64,000 nucleotides of DNA, taken from Bacteroidales bacterium. GTDB lineage: Bacteria > Bacteroidota > Bacteroidia > Bacteroidales > UBA12077. The stretch covers positions 18,149 to 82,148 of the forward strand of contig DAOWGM010000008.1 of NCBI GenBank assembly GCA_030637515.1. The letters run 5' to 3'. Shown piece after piece: positions 24,543 to 33,633 of the stretch; within the stretch, counting starts at the first letter, position 1; each line of letters begins with the position of its first letter. A program made the position numbers and the translations under genes. The notes under the pieces were generated by a model that saw only the letters and a program-made list of their open reading frames with translations, had not been told where the DNA came from and did not search any database.

Positions 24543-26468
24543 ATGAAAAAAACACTTTTTGTTATTCTTTTCTTTATACCTCTTTTAATGCTTTCGCAAA
24601 CACCGAATCCGGAGTCATTTAAATCTTCTTTTAAATCAAGAAACAAAAGTAATATCAACCTATACTACAACCATTTACTTGATAATTATGATTTGCATTT
24701 TGTCCATCTTGACCTTGAGGTTACAGATGAATCAACCTATATAAAAGGACGTGCAAGCTTGCATGCAAAAACAAAACAAACTCTTGATACTCTTTTATTT
24801 CATTTAAACGACTATCTAACAGTAGATTCGGTAATTATTAATGACGTTAAAATAGCCTCAACTCACAATAATAATTATTTACGATATATTTTCAGTCCTG
24901 CGCTTCCTGAAAGCTCTGAAATAATTACAGAAATCTATTATCATGGTACGCCAATTGGTGCAGGCGTTACAAACAAAACAAATACAACCTGGAATAAAAA
25001 AGTTACTTATACTTTATCTGAATCTTTTCACGCATATGAATGGTGGCCTTGCAAACAAGTTTTGTCGGATAAAATTGATTCTGCATATATTTTCCTTACA
25101 TGTGACGATGATTTAAAAGCCGGCTCAAATGGATTATTAACTAGTGAGGTAAGCCTACCAAATAACAAAAAGCGATTTGAGTGGAAAACAAATTATCCAA
25201 TCGATTATTATCTTATCTCATTTTCTGTCTCAGAATACCAAGATTATTCCATTAATGCGTATCCAAAAGGTTCTGATCCTGTATTAATTCAGAATTATAT
25301 TTATAATTCTGATGGTTGTCTTGACTATTATAAAAACGATCTTGATAAAACAGCTGATTTAATTGAATTATATAGCGACAAATTTGGCTTATATCCATTT
25401 AGAAATGAAAAATACGGGCATTGTTTGGCAGAGCTCAATGGCGGAATGGAGCATCAAACTATGTCGACAATGATAAATTTCAACTTTTATCTTGTTGCGC
25501 ATGAGCTTGGACATATGTGGTTTGGTGACTATGTTACCTGTGCAAGCTGGCAAGACATATGGATAAACGAAGGTTTTGCTTCTTATACCGAATATGTAGC
25601 AAAAGAAAATCTGGTTTCTTTAACCGAAGCTGATAACTGGATGAAAGATGCACATAGCTACGCTCTTGAAGAACCGCATGGAAGTGTATACATTCCATTT
25701 GAAGATGCTGCTTATGAGAGCCGTATTTTCAATTATGCACTTTCATACAAAAAGGGTGCTGCACTGATCCATATGATCAGAAATGAAATTAATGATGATG
25801 AAGTTTTCTTTTCAGCCATTAAAAATTACCTTGCCGAATATGCTAATGGAGTTGCAACAGGAGATGATTTTAAAAATTCGCTTGAAACTTATACAGATAT
25901 TGATTTTGATGCCTTTTTTAATCAATGGTATTACGGAAAAGGATTTCCTCGTTTTTCGGTAGAATATTCACAGGTAAATGACTCTTTACATTTATTGGCT
26001 CAGCAAAGAACTTCTTCCACTGAAACACCTCTTTTTCAAATACATGTCGACTATAAGATTTCTTTTTCTGATGGAGATACAACGGTTAGACTTTACCAAT
26101 CAAAAAATAATGAGTTTTATTCTATCCCTTTTAGTAAAAACATTATTTCCATTGAGATGGATCCCAATAATTATATTTTAAAGGAATCTGCAACTATCGA
26201 TTCTGTGAATTCTCCGGGAAACAACTCCTCGCTTTTTAAAATATTTCCTAATCCGGCAAGCAATCGTATTCAATTGCGTTTTAATATTAATCTGCATAAT
26301 CAAAGAAAACATGTTCAGATTTTTAACCTGAATGGTATATTAATAAAACAGTTTAATACATATAAAGATCTTATATCAGTTAGTATTTCTGATTTATCAA
26401 GTGGTTTTTATTTTATTAAGGTAATTTCATCCGGAAAATCTTATTCATATAAGCTTATAAAACAATAA
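24543..26468 (+). CDS. Secreted M1 family metallopeptidase with T9SS C-terminal sorting domain
   Basis: The protein has 641 residues with a signal peptide (1-19). The N-terminal beta-domain is followed by the catalytic domain. The zinc site HELGHMWFGDYVTCASWQ continues to a distal Glu in NEGFASYTEY, giving HExxH-x18-E. The substrate-binding motif usually GxMEN is GGMEHQ here. Residues about 560-641 form a type IX sorting domain (FKIFPNPASNRIQLRF ... SSGFYFIKVISSGKS), so it should be exported through T9SS and attached or released at the cell surface. It likely trims N-terminal residues from extracellular peptides. It is monocistronic. Confidence 0.92.
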   Translation: MKKTLFVILFFIPLLMLSQTPNPESFKSSFKSRNKSNINLYYNHLLDNYDLHFVHLDLEVTDESTYIKGRASLHAKTKQTLDTLLFHLNDYLTVDSVIINDVKIASTHNNNYLRYIFSPALPESSEIITEIYYHGTPIGAGVTNKTNTTWNKKVTYTLSESFHAYEWWPCKQVLSDKIDSAYIFLTCDDDLKAGSNGLLTSEVSLPNNKKRFEWKTNYPIDYYLISFSVSEYQDYSINAYPKGSDPVLIQNYIYNSDGCLDYYKNDLDKTADLIELYSDKFGLYPFRNEKYGHCLAELNGGMEHQTMSTMINFNFYLVAHELGHMWFGDYVTCASWQDIWINEGFASYTEYVAKENLVSLTEADNWMKDAHSYALEEPHGSVYIPFEDAAYESRIFNYALSYKKGAALIHMIRNEINDDEVFFSAIKNYLAEYANGVATGDDFKNSLETYTDIDFDAFFNQWYYGKGFPRFSVEYSQVNDSLHLLAQQRTSSTETPLFQIHVDYKISFSDGDTTVRLYQSKNNEFYSIPFSKNIISIEMDPNNYILKESATIDSVNSPGNNSSLFKIFPNPASNRIQLRFNINLHNQRKHVQIFNLNGILIKQFNTYKDLISVSISDLSSGFYFIKVISSGKSYSYKLIKQ

Positions 26469-26580
26469 TTTCTAATTAAATAAATAACTATAAATAAATA
26501 ATTACGTATACAATAGTGAACTCTGTCTTTATAAATTGATATTAACCTGTTATTAAACCATTTCTTAAGGAGAAAATATT

Positions 26581-26979
26581 ATGAAACCAAATTTCATTTG
26601 TCCAAAATGCAGAGGATTTCTAAATGTAGGTGATCACATAGTTTTAGTTGCGGAATCAAAACATAAAAATAAAGGGCTTGTGTTATTTAGCCCGGAGATA
26701 GGTAATTATACTACATCAAGAAATCCTGAATTCATAGTTACAGAAGGTGAAAAACATGAGTTTTTTTGTCCTATATGCCACAAAAAGCTCGCTGCAGATA
26801 TTCACGATAATTTATCAAGAATAATAATGATTGATAAAAACAACGAGGAATTTGAAATCCTGTTTAGTAAAATTGCCGGTGAGAAAAGCACTTATAAAAT
26901 AGTTGGTGAGTCTGCTGAAATATATGGAGAACATCACTCTAACTATATCGATTTTATTAATTTAAGTCAAAATAAATAA
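26581..26979 (+). CDS. Small zinc-ribbon-like protein, function unknown
   Basis: The protein has 132 residues with two paired cysteine knuckles, CPKC (about 7-10) and CPIC (about 62-65), separated by about 50 residues, as in a split zinc ribbon. There is no signal peptide, so it is cytoplasmic. The ATG has AAGGAG 7-12 bases upstream, one of the strongest Shine-Dalgarno sequences in the window. I do not recognise the family. It lies after the M1 peptidase gene by 112 bases and ends at a terminator. Confidence 0.75.
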   Translation: MKPNFICPKCRGFLNVGDHIVLVAESKHKNKGLVLFSPEIGNYTTSRNPEFIVTEGEKHEFFCPICHKKLAADIHDNLSRIIMIDKNNEEFEILFSKIAGEKSTYKIVGESAEIYGEHHSNYIDFINLSQNK

Positions 26980-26992
26980 TTTACTTAAATAA

Positions 26993-27015
26993 AAAGGGAG
27001 CCTAAAGCTCCCTTT
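26993..27015. terminator. Bidirectional terminator
   Basis: AAAGGGAGC and GCTCCCTTT surround a 5-base loop, between the convergent zinc-ribbon and YitT genes. A and T tracts on the two sides allow termination in both directions. Confidence 0.85.
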
Positions 27016-27033
27016 CTTATTCATTATATACTA

Positions 27034-27972
27034 TTAATCTTCTTGAATAGGTTTGAATCCATTCCCCAGAACCTCATGAGCATCAATTACTGTCATAAAA
27101 GCATCTGGATCTATTTCCTTAATGAAATCTTGTAAAATTCCTTGTTCTCGTCTGTTAACATTTGTAAAAATTATCTTTTTCTCCAAACCTTTGTACATGC
27201 CATTGCCGTTTATCAAAGTTCCACTCCTTTTTAAATCATTGATAATTTTATCTCTAATTTCTTCATATTTATCAGAAATAATAAAAAGAGCCTTGTCATA
27301 ACTTACTCCTTGTAATGTTGCATCGATTACTTTCCCGGTAATGTATATAACAATCCAGGAATATAGTGGTATTTTCCAGTCCTTAAAAACCAGTAGCCCG
27401 ATCAAAACAATAACAGAATCAACGGCAATTATTAAAAGTCCTAACGACATTCTTGTGTATTTAGCCAATATCATGGCAATAATATCAGATCCTCCTGAAG
27501 TTGCCCTTGATTTAAAAATTAAACCTAAGCCAAATCCAATTAAAACTCCTCCAAATACGCACGATAATAAAACATCATCAACTAAAGCCCCGGTAAACTC
27601 TGCATCAAGAAAATCAATAAAAATAGAGGTTAGTAAAAAACCTACTATTGTTTTTACGCCAAACCTTGGACCTAAAACTTTAATTCCTAAAATAGTTAAA
27701 GGAATATTCAGAATTAACCCAACAAACCCAATACCGAGTCCATCCTTAAAAATAGGTTCACTAAAGAAAGGAATCCTAATACCTTCATGCATTATTTCGG
27801 ATGTTATATTTTTTACAACAATTCCAACACCATAAACACCTCCAGGTACAATTTTATGCGGATCGATAAAATAAACAAAACCCGCTGCCAGAATAAAAGA
27901 TCCTATAGCTATTAAGGAATAACTATAAAACCATTCTTTAGATAGAAATTTTTCTTTTGTTACAAAAGTCAT
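27034..27972 (-). CDS. YitT family membrane protein (DUF161 + DUF2179)
   Basis: The protein has 312 residues with five to six membrane helices (about 15-230). It includes PGGVYGVGIVVKN and SRATSGGSDIIAMILAKYTRMSLG, both hallmarks of the YitT/DUF161 family. A cytoplasmic DUF2179 domain follows (about 235-305, YKGLEKKIIFTNVNRREQGI). Family members are conserved putative transporters of unknown substrate. A -7-like box lies at 28013. It is a single gene with terminators on both sides. Confidence 0.88.
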   Translation of the reverse strand: MTFVTKEKFLSKEWFYSYSLIAIGSFILAAGFVYFIDPHKIVPGGVYGVGIVVKNITSEIMHEGIRIPFFSEPIFKDGLGIGFVGLILNIPLTILGIKVLGPRFGVKTIVGFLLTSIFIDFLDAEFTGALVDDVLLSCVFGGVLIGFGLGLIFKSRATSGGSDIIAMILAKYTRMSLGLLIIAVDSVIVLIGLLVFKDWKIPLYSWIVIYITGKVIDATLQGVSYDKALFIISDKYEEIRDKIINDLKRSGTLINGNGMYKGLEKKIIFTNVNRREQGILQDFIKEIDPDAFMTVIDAHEVLGNGFKPIQED

Positions 27973-28012
27973 ATTTATAAATATTAGTTATGTCTGCTTA
28001 TTAAAATCGCGG

Positions 28013-28020
28013 CAAAAGTA
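28013..28020 (-). promoter_or_regulatory. Candidate -7 box for the YitT gene
   Basis: CAAAAGTA on the plus strand reads TACTTTTG on the minus strand, 41 bases before the start codon. A clear -33 TTTG is not seen. Confidence 0.4.
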
Positions 28021-28068
28021 TATTTTTTTACCTAAATTAAGTAATCAATTACATAAAATCAATAAAAA

Positions 28069-28091
28069 AACAAGGAGTAAAACTCCTTGTT
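28069..28091 (-). terminator. Intrinsic terminator of the UspA gene
   Basis: AACAAGGAGT and ACTCCTTGTT, separated by a three-base loop, are followed on the minus strand by a run of seven T. It ends the UspA gene 30 bases after its stop. Confidence 0.85.
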
Positions 28092-28120
28092 CATTATTAT
28101 GTCATATTTATAATAATATT

Positions 28121-28954
28121 TTATCCTCCGGTAGCACTAAATGTACCGTAACGACTAAGATCTGTTCTTGGATTAACAACCATTACAGGAATTCTGGCTG
28201 TGTTAGCAATTATATACTGCTCTTGTGCTCCCAAAACATAGTCTGCAATTCCAATTCCTTTTGTAGTCATAATCAGAATCATGTCGGCATCAACTTTTTT
28301 TGCAAAAGCTATAGATTCTTCAGCAGAATTACTTCCTTCTATCTTGTGCAGCTCATAGTCACAATCATATTTATCAAGAATTTTTTCGGCGAAGTGTACA
28401 TTACCCATCAACTTCGTATTTAACGCCTTATCTTTTAATGTTGGAATTATTATATTGATTTTAACCTCAAAATATTTAACTAAAAATAAAGCCCACTGTA
28501 GTTTTTGTTTTGCTTCACTTCTATAATCCAGAGGGAATACAATGTCTTTAAAAACCTCTTTCTTTGAAGGAGGGTCCTGAACAACAATAAATGGAATTTT
28601 TGAACCAACAATAACTTTTAAAGCATAACTTCCTGTGAATTTCTGCATGCCCTTAATGCCATGGGTTCCCATAACAACCATACTAACATTGTTTTCAGAA
28701 GCATAATCTGAAATTACATGAAATAAGCTTCCTTCAAGAACCAAGGGATGTAACTCATATCCATATTTCTCAGTAAGTTTTTCAATATCTTTATTTAATT
28801 CAACTAACGCTTCTTCTCCTTTTTTTAGCGTTTTTACAACGTGAATTAATGTGATTTGGTTATTTAATCGTTTTGCAACTTTTATTGCATGTTCTAATGC
28901 ATATTCTGCTACTTCTGTGAAATCCCAGGGAACTAATAAAATGTCTTTTTCCAT
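28121..28954 (-). CDS. Tandem universal stress protein (UspA)
   Basis: The protein has 277 residues with two Usp domains (about 1-145 and 150-277). The first has DILLVPWDFTEVAEYALEHA and MVVMGTHGIKGMQKFTGSYA, close to the ATP-binding G-2x-G-9x-G(S/T) pattern. The second is more diverged, with MILIMTTKGIGIADYVLGAQ. Such proteins are made under stress or growth arrest and bind ATP or other ligands. It is monocistronic. The 266 bases upstream, shared with the divergent DUF2975 gene, show no feature I can support. Confidence 0.9.
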   Translation of the reverse strand: MEKDILLVPWDFTEVAEYALEHAIKVAKRLNNQITLIHVVKTLKKGEEALVELNKDIEKLTEKYGYELHPLVLEGSLFHVISDYASENNVSMVVMGTHGIKGMQKFTGSYALKVIVGSKIPFIVVQDPPSKKEVFKDIVFPLDYRSEAKQKLQWALFLVKYFEVKINIIIPTLKDKALNTKLMGNVHFAEKILDKYDCDYELHKIEGSNSAEESIAFAKKVDADMILIMTTKGIGIADYVLGAQEQYIIANTARIPVMVVNPRTDLSRYGTFSATGG

Positions 28955-29220
28955 AATTTTGTAAGTTTACTCTGTTGCCTGTTTAAGGTATTTTTTGAAT
29001 CGAAAAGTTAAACAACTTTTGAATGATTTGCAATGATTTTATTAAAATATTTTGTAAAACTCTTAATATCAACATATTTAAAGCGCATTTTACCTTACCT
29101 GGAATGGGTTATTGTATTGTAATTTAAATATTTAAACGAATTTTTATTTTTTTAACTATTTTTATTTATTGTTTATCAATAAAAACTATTTCTTTGCTAT
29201 TTAATTCAAAAGTCAAATTA

Positions 29221-29868
29221 ATGAATCTGCATAAAATAAAAAATAAAAAAATTATCGGTTTAATTTACTGGTTTCTTACCACCATTATGGGTCTGGGAGG
29301 AATTCTGATTCTTCTTTCCGTTTTTCTCTTTATTCAATCTATCTACAAGCCAGAACTCGAACCATTTTTTCCGGTTATTGATGTTTCGGTTAACATCTAT
29401 GAAAATGCGCTTTTGGAACTTAAATCAGGAGAACAATATGAAATATTAATAGACGATGCTTTTCTTTCATTTAATATAAATAGCAAATATGGATTTACCG
29501 GTGTTTTAAATTATATCTTCTTCGTTATAACGTTATTAATAGCATATTATGTTATCTATTTATTATGGAAAATATTTAAATCAATCCGCTCAGGTTTGAA
29601 GTCCGAAAACATTTTTCATTCAAAAAATACCTGGCGCATTAGAAAAATTGCTTTTGCAATTCTTTTTTCAGCTTTTCTTGAAATAATTTATCCGTTAATT
29701 CTAAAATATTTTTGGTTTGATAAAATCATTCTGTTTGAAAAATCATTCGATCTTAAATTAAATTTTGATGCGGGAATAGACTTGTTCTGGGCTCTAATTG
29801 TTTTGGTTATTGCAGAAATCTACAGAATAGGACTGGAAGTGAAGAAAGAACAGGAATTAACAATTTAA
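29221..29868 (+). CDS. DUF2975 family membrane protein
   Basis: The protein has 215 residues from the ATG at 29221; a TTG nine codons earlier is less likely. It has four membrane helices (about 15-38, 92-117, 140-165, 187-205) in the DUF2975 pattern, with a short extracytoplasmic loop after helix 1. Members are usually followed by a small Cro/C1 regulator, as here after 12 bases. The pair may form a membrane-linked regulatory unit, as suggested for YoaS/YozG-type pairs. The biochemical role is unknown. Confidence 0.82.
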   Translation: MNLHKIKNKKIIGLIYWFLTTIMGLGGILILLSVFLFIQSIYKPELEPFFPVIDVSVNIYENALLELKSGEQYEILIDDAFLSFNINSKYGFTGVLNYIFFVITLLIAYYVIYLLWKIFKSIRSGLKSENIFHSKNTWRIRKIAFAILFSAFLEIIYPLILKYFWFDKIILFEKSFDLKLNFDAGIDLFWALIVLVIAEIYRIGLEVKKEQELTI

Positions 29869-29880
29869 GATAATAAAAAC

Positions 29881-30093
29881 ATGCCAATTATCGTTAAGCT
29901 TGACAAAATATTGTCAAAAAGAAAAATGACTCTTACGGAGCTATCTGAAAAGGTTGATATTACCATTGCAAATCTTTCCATTTTAAAAAGCGGAAAAGCA
30001 AAGGCTATACGTTTTTCAACACTAAATTCTATTTGCCGTGAACTAAACTGTAAACCTGGAGAAATTATCGATTATATATATGATGAAGATTAA
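29881..30093 (+). CDS. Small XRE (Cro/C1-type) transcriptional regulator
   Basis: The protein has 70 residues, almost entirely one helix-turn-helix: KILSKRKMTLTELSEKVDIT then IANLSILKSGKAKAIRFSTL. The end NCKPGEIIDYIYDE is typical of the YozG/DUF739-like group. It is coupled to the DUF2975 gene upstream (12-base gap) and probably acts with it. It is the last gene before the M16 pair, which starts 30 bases later with its own signal peptide. Confidence 0.88.
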   Translation: MPIIVKLDKILSKRKMTLTELSEKVDITIANLSILKSGKAKAIRFSTLNSICRELNCKPGEIIDYIYDED

Positions 30094-30123
30094 TAAACAA
30101 ATAAATTAAACATTAACAAAACT

Positions 30124-31452
30124 ATGAAAATCAAACAATTATTACTAAGCTTTATTTTATTAACTTTTGCAACCTCAATATTTGCACAGGCTGATAAAAT
30201 TGAATTTGAAGAGTACGATCTGGATAACGGATTACATGTAATTTTACACCAGGATAACAGCTTCCCTTTGGTTGTAGTTACAATTACGTATCACGTAGGA
30301 TCTAAAAATGAAAAGCCTGAAAGAACCGGTTTTGCACACTTTTTTGAACACCTTATGTTTGAAGGCTCAGAAAATATTGCCCGTGGCGAATATTCAAAAA
30401 TCGTCGATAAAGCAGGTGGAACACTTAATGCCAACACAACCCAGGACAGAACTTTCTTTTATGAAGTATTATCATCAAATCAGCTTGAATTAGGTTTATG
30501 GCTTGAATCTGAAAGAATGCTACATTTAAATGTAGATTCAATTGGTGTTGTAACACAAAAAAAGGTTGTTACCGAAGAAATTAAACAACGTTTGGAAAAC
30601 CAACCATATGCAAGCTTTATAAGAGAAATTCCTGTACGTGCTTTTAATGTTCATCCTTACCAATGGACTGTTTTGGGTAGCGCAGAACACGTTATGGCTG
30701 CAACGGAAGAAGATTATAAAGAATTCTATAATAATTTCTATGTGCCAAACAATGCTGTTTTAACCATTGTAGGAGATATTAATTTTGATGATGCAAAAAC
30801 ACTTATTAATAAGTATTATGCGGACATTCCTGCAAACGAAAACGAAATTTACAGACCTAAAGTTACAGAACCAATAAAATACGAAGAAATCAGAGATACT
30901 ATTTATGATAATATTCAATTGCCAGCAATTTTTCAGGCATATCATACTCCCAAAAGCGGAACGAAAGATTATTACGCCGTTGATATGTTAGGGACATTAT
31001 TATCGGGTGGAGAAAGCTCAAGATTTTATAAAATTTTAGTTGATGAAAAACAATTGGCTATGCAAGCCGGATCTTTCCCATTCTCACTCGAAGACGAAGG
31101 TCTTATTCTCGCATATGCCTTTCCAAACATGGGTGTCGATTTAAAAGATCTTGAAACTGCTATGGATAATGAAATTGAACGAATTCAAAATGAATTAATT
31201 TCTGAGAAGGAGTTACAAAAACTAAAAAACCAGTATGAAGTTAATGCTGTAAACGACAATGCTTCTTTAGAAAGCAGAGCTTATAATCTAGCAATAAATT
31301 ATGTTTTTCATAAAGATGCTAATTTAATAAATACAGAAATTGATAATTATCTTGCTGTTTCACGAGAAGATATAATGCGAGTTGCTAAAGAATATTTAAG
31401 AAAAGATAATAGAGTCGTTTTATATTATCTTCCAAAATCACAACAACAATAA
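30124..31452 (+). CDS. M16 family zinc peptidase, catalytic subunit
   Basis: The protein has 442 residues with a signal peptide (1-21, cleavage after FAQ). The inverted zinc motif HFFEH (about 73-77, HxxEH) and a downstream Glu in VTEEIKQRLENQP give the full zinc site. The second half is an M16 C-domain without the RxxxGxxY pair. Such short M16B proteins work as heterodimers with a non-catalytic partner, here encoded 25 bases downstream. It degrades peptides in the periplasm. Only an average ribosome-binding region is seen. Confidence 0.92.
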   Translation: MKIKQLLLSFILLTFATSIFAQADKIEFEEYDLDNGLHVILHQDNSFPLVVVTITYHVGSKNEKPERTGFAHFFEHLMFEGSENIARGEYSKIVDKAGGTLNANTTQDRTFFYEVLSSNQLELGLWLESERMLHLNVDSIGVVTQKKVVTEEIKQRLENQPYASFIREIPVRAFNVHPYQWTVLGSAEHVMAATEEDYKEFYNNFYVPNNAVLTIVGDINFDDAKTLINKYYADIPANENEIYRPKVTEPIKYEEIRDTIYDNIQLPAIFQAYHTPKSGTKDYYAVDMLGTLLSGGESSRFYKILVDEKQLAMQAGSFPFSLEDEGLILAYAFPNMGVDLKDLETAMDNEIERIQNELISEKELQKLKNQYEVNAVNDNASLESRAYNLAINYVFHKDANLINTEIDNYLAVSREDIMRVAKEYLRKDNRVVLYYLPKSQQQ

Positions 31453-31477
31453 ACAACACCTTTAAAACTAAATTGTT

Positions 31478-33553
31478 ATGAAAAAATTTAAATCTATTAT
31501 ATTAACACTTATAGCTGCTCTTTTTGCCAATGTATTATTTGCGCAACTCGACAGAAGTATACAACCCCAACCAGGACCAGCTCCTGAATTTAAAATTGGT
31601 GAACACAAGACCTTCACCTTAGACAACGGACTTAAAGTAATTGTTGTTGAAAATCATAAAACTCCAAGAGTTTCTTATCAATTAACCATTGATGTTAATC
31701 CTGTTTTTGAAAAAGACGCTAAAGGTTATGTTTCAATGGCAGGCGATTTGTTGCGATCAGGAACAAACACAAAATTAAAAGTTGAGATTGACGAAGCAAT
31801 TGATTTCATAGGGGCTGATTTATACACATTTAAAAATGGAATGTATGGAATGACACTAACAAAACACAAAACTACTTTTCTTGAATTGATGTCTGACATA
31901 TTGTTAGATCCATCATATCCGAAAGAGGAAGTTGAAAAAACAAAGAAACAACAACTTGCCGGTCTTGCATCGTCTAAAACAAATCCAAATGTTATTGCAA
32001 ACAGAGTAGGACAGAAATTGCGTAATCAACAACACCCATATGGTGAAATAGAAACAGAAAGCACGATTGAAAAAATCACACGAGACCATTTAGTTCAATA
32101 CTATAATACGTATTATAAGCCAAATGTATCTTATCTTGTTATTGTTGGAGATATTAGTTTAAAAGAAGCTAAAAAAGATGCTGAGAAATATTTTGGATCA
32201 TGGAAAAAAGGCGATGTGCCAAAACAAGAATATCAGTTCCCAAACAAAAACATTGGAACACGCGTTGCCTTAGTTCATAAAGACGATGCGGTACAATCAT
32301 ATGTCAATATAACCTATCCTGTTAATCTAAAAATTGGTGGCAAGGACGCTATTTCTGGCTCAATTGCAAACAATATACTTGGAAGCGGAACATTTTCATC
32401 AAGATTGCTTTCGAACCTAAGAGAAGATAAAGGATATACATATGGTGCTTATTCAAGTCTTTCTAAAAATGCTTATGTTGGTAATTTCAGAGCATTTGCA
32501 CAGGTTGGAACAGAAGTTACCGACGATGCTGTTAATCAGTTTATTATTGAAATGAACAGAATGAAAAACGAAGTGGTTGACACCGAAACACTTAGTCTTT
32601 TTAAAACAATTTTAACCGGGAGTTTTGCGCGATCATTAGAAGATCCTCAAACAATTGCAAGATTTGCATTCAACTCTATAAAATATGATTTACCTGAAGA
32701 CTACTATCAAACTTATCTTGAAAAAATAGATGAAGTAACAAAAGAGCAAGTTCAGGTGGTTTCTAAAAAGTATATTGATGCTAATCAAGCGATTATTGTT
32801 GTTATTGGAGACAAGAACAAACTTTATGAGGACTTGAAAAAATACAGTTCTACAGGAGAAGTTGAGATTTATGATATTAATGGGAATCCTGTAAAAGAAG
32901 AAAGCGGAAAAGCTTTACCTGAAGGTATTGATGCTAATGTGGTTATTGAGAAATATGTAAATGCAATTGGCGGAAAAGAAGCTCTTGAAAAAATTCAGGA
33001 TATCAAAATGACAGCTACCACAAGCATGAATGGAATGGAGTTAAAACAAACAACATACAAAAAAGCTCCAAATATGTATGCTATGATTATGTCAATGAAC
33101 GGAAACGTAATGATGCAACAAGCATTTAACGGAGAGCGTGGAATCATGAAAACTTTTCAGGGAGAAAATGAAATAATTGGAGACGACCTTGAAAATCTTA
33201 AGATTGACGCAGTTATGAATGCTGAATTAAAATATAGTGAAATAGGTGTTGTTGTTACCTTAGAAGCTATCGAGCCTGTTAATGAAAGTGATGCTTACAA
33301 ACTAAAAATTGTTAATCCAACAGGACAAACAACCTACGATTATTTTGATGTAGAGTCTGGACTAAAAGTTCAGTCGAAACAAACCTCAGTTACGCCACAA
33401 GGTGAATTTACTCAGGTTATTAATTATACAGATTATCAGGAAATTAATAGTGTTAAATTTCCTTTCTCAATTAAAATCTCTGGCGTTCAAAATATGGAAT
33501 TAAAAGTTAGTTCTGTTGAAATAAATACTGATTTAAGTGACGATTTATTTTAA
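31478..33553 (+). CDS. M16 family non-catalytic subunit with C-terminal LolA-like domain
   Basis: The protein has 691 residues with a signal peptide (1-22). Residues about 35-460 form an M16 pair of domains. The zinc motif is lost: the position reads YVSMAGDLLRSGT. The substrate-side SRLLSNLREDKGYTYGAY retains the Arg/Tyr pair typical of the partner subunit. Residues about 485-691 add a beta-rich domain resembling LolA/outer membrane lipoprotein-sorting proteins (NAIGGKEALEKIQDIKMTAT start). The fusion may help tether the protease at the outer membrane; that role is inferred. It is co-transcribed with the catalytic gene and ends at a strong terminator. Confidence 0.88.
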   Translation: MKKFKSIILTLIAALFANVLFAQLDRSIQPQPGPAPEFKIGEHKTFTLDNGLKVIVVENHKTPRVSYQLTIDVNPVFEKDAKGYVSMAGDLLRSGTNTKLKVEIDEAIDFIGADLYTFKNGMYGMTLTKHKTTFLELMSDILLDPSYPKEEVEKTKKQQLAGLASSKTNPNVIANRVGQKLRNQQHPYGEIETESTIEKITRDHLVQYYNTYYKPNVSYLVIVGDISLKEAKKDAEKYFGSWKKGDVPKQEYQFPNKNIGTRVALVHKDDAVQSYVNITYPVNLKIGGKDAISGSIANNILGSGTFSSRLLSNLREDKGYTYGAYSSLSKNAYVGNFRAFAQVGTEVTDDAVNQFIIEMNRMKNEVVDTETLSLFKTILTGSFARSLEDPQTIARFAFNSIKYDLPEDYYQTYLEKIDEVTKEQVQVVSKKYIDANQAIIVVIGDKNKLYEDLKKYSSTGEVEIYDINGNPVKEESGKALPEGIDANVVIEKYVNAIGGKEALEKIQDIKMTATTSMNGMELKQTTYKKAPNMYAMIMSMNGNVMMQQAFNGERGIMKTFQGENEIIGDDLENLKIDAVMNAELKYSEIGVVVTLEAIEPVNESDAYKLKIVNPTGQTTYDYFDVESGLKVQSKQTSVTPQGEFTQVINYTDYQEINSVKFPFSIKISGVQNMELKVSSVEINTDLSDDLF

Positions 33554-33585
33554 TTCGAACTTATTTCACATTAGAACAAATAATG

Positions 33586-33609
33586 AAGCGCGGCAATATT
33601 GCCGCGCTT
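33586..33609. terminator. Strong bidirectional terminator
   Basis: AAGCGCGGCAAT and ATTGCCGCGCTT form a perfect 12-bp palindrome without a loop, 33 bases after the M16 gene and before the convergent endonuclease gene. Confidence 0.85.
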
Positions 33610-33633
33610 TATTATTTAAGAAAAGATCTTGCT

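Noticed and set aside
27341..27835. Plus-strand open frame of 164 codons opposite YitT
   Set aside because: Lys/Pro/Thr/Ile-rich shadow of a membrane protein gene, with no family resemblance.
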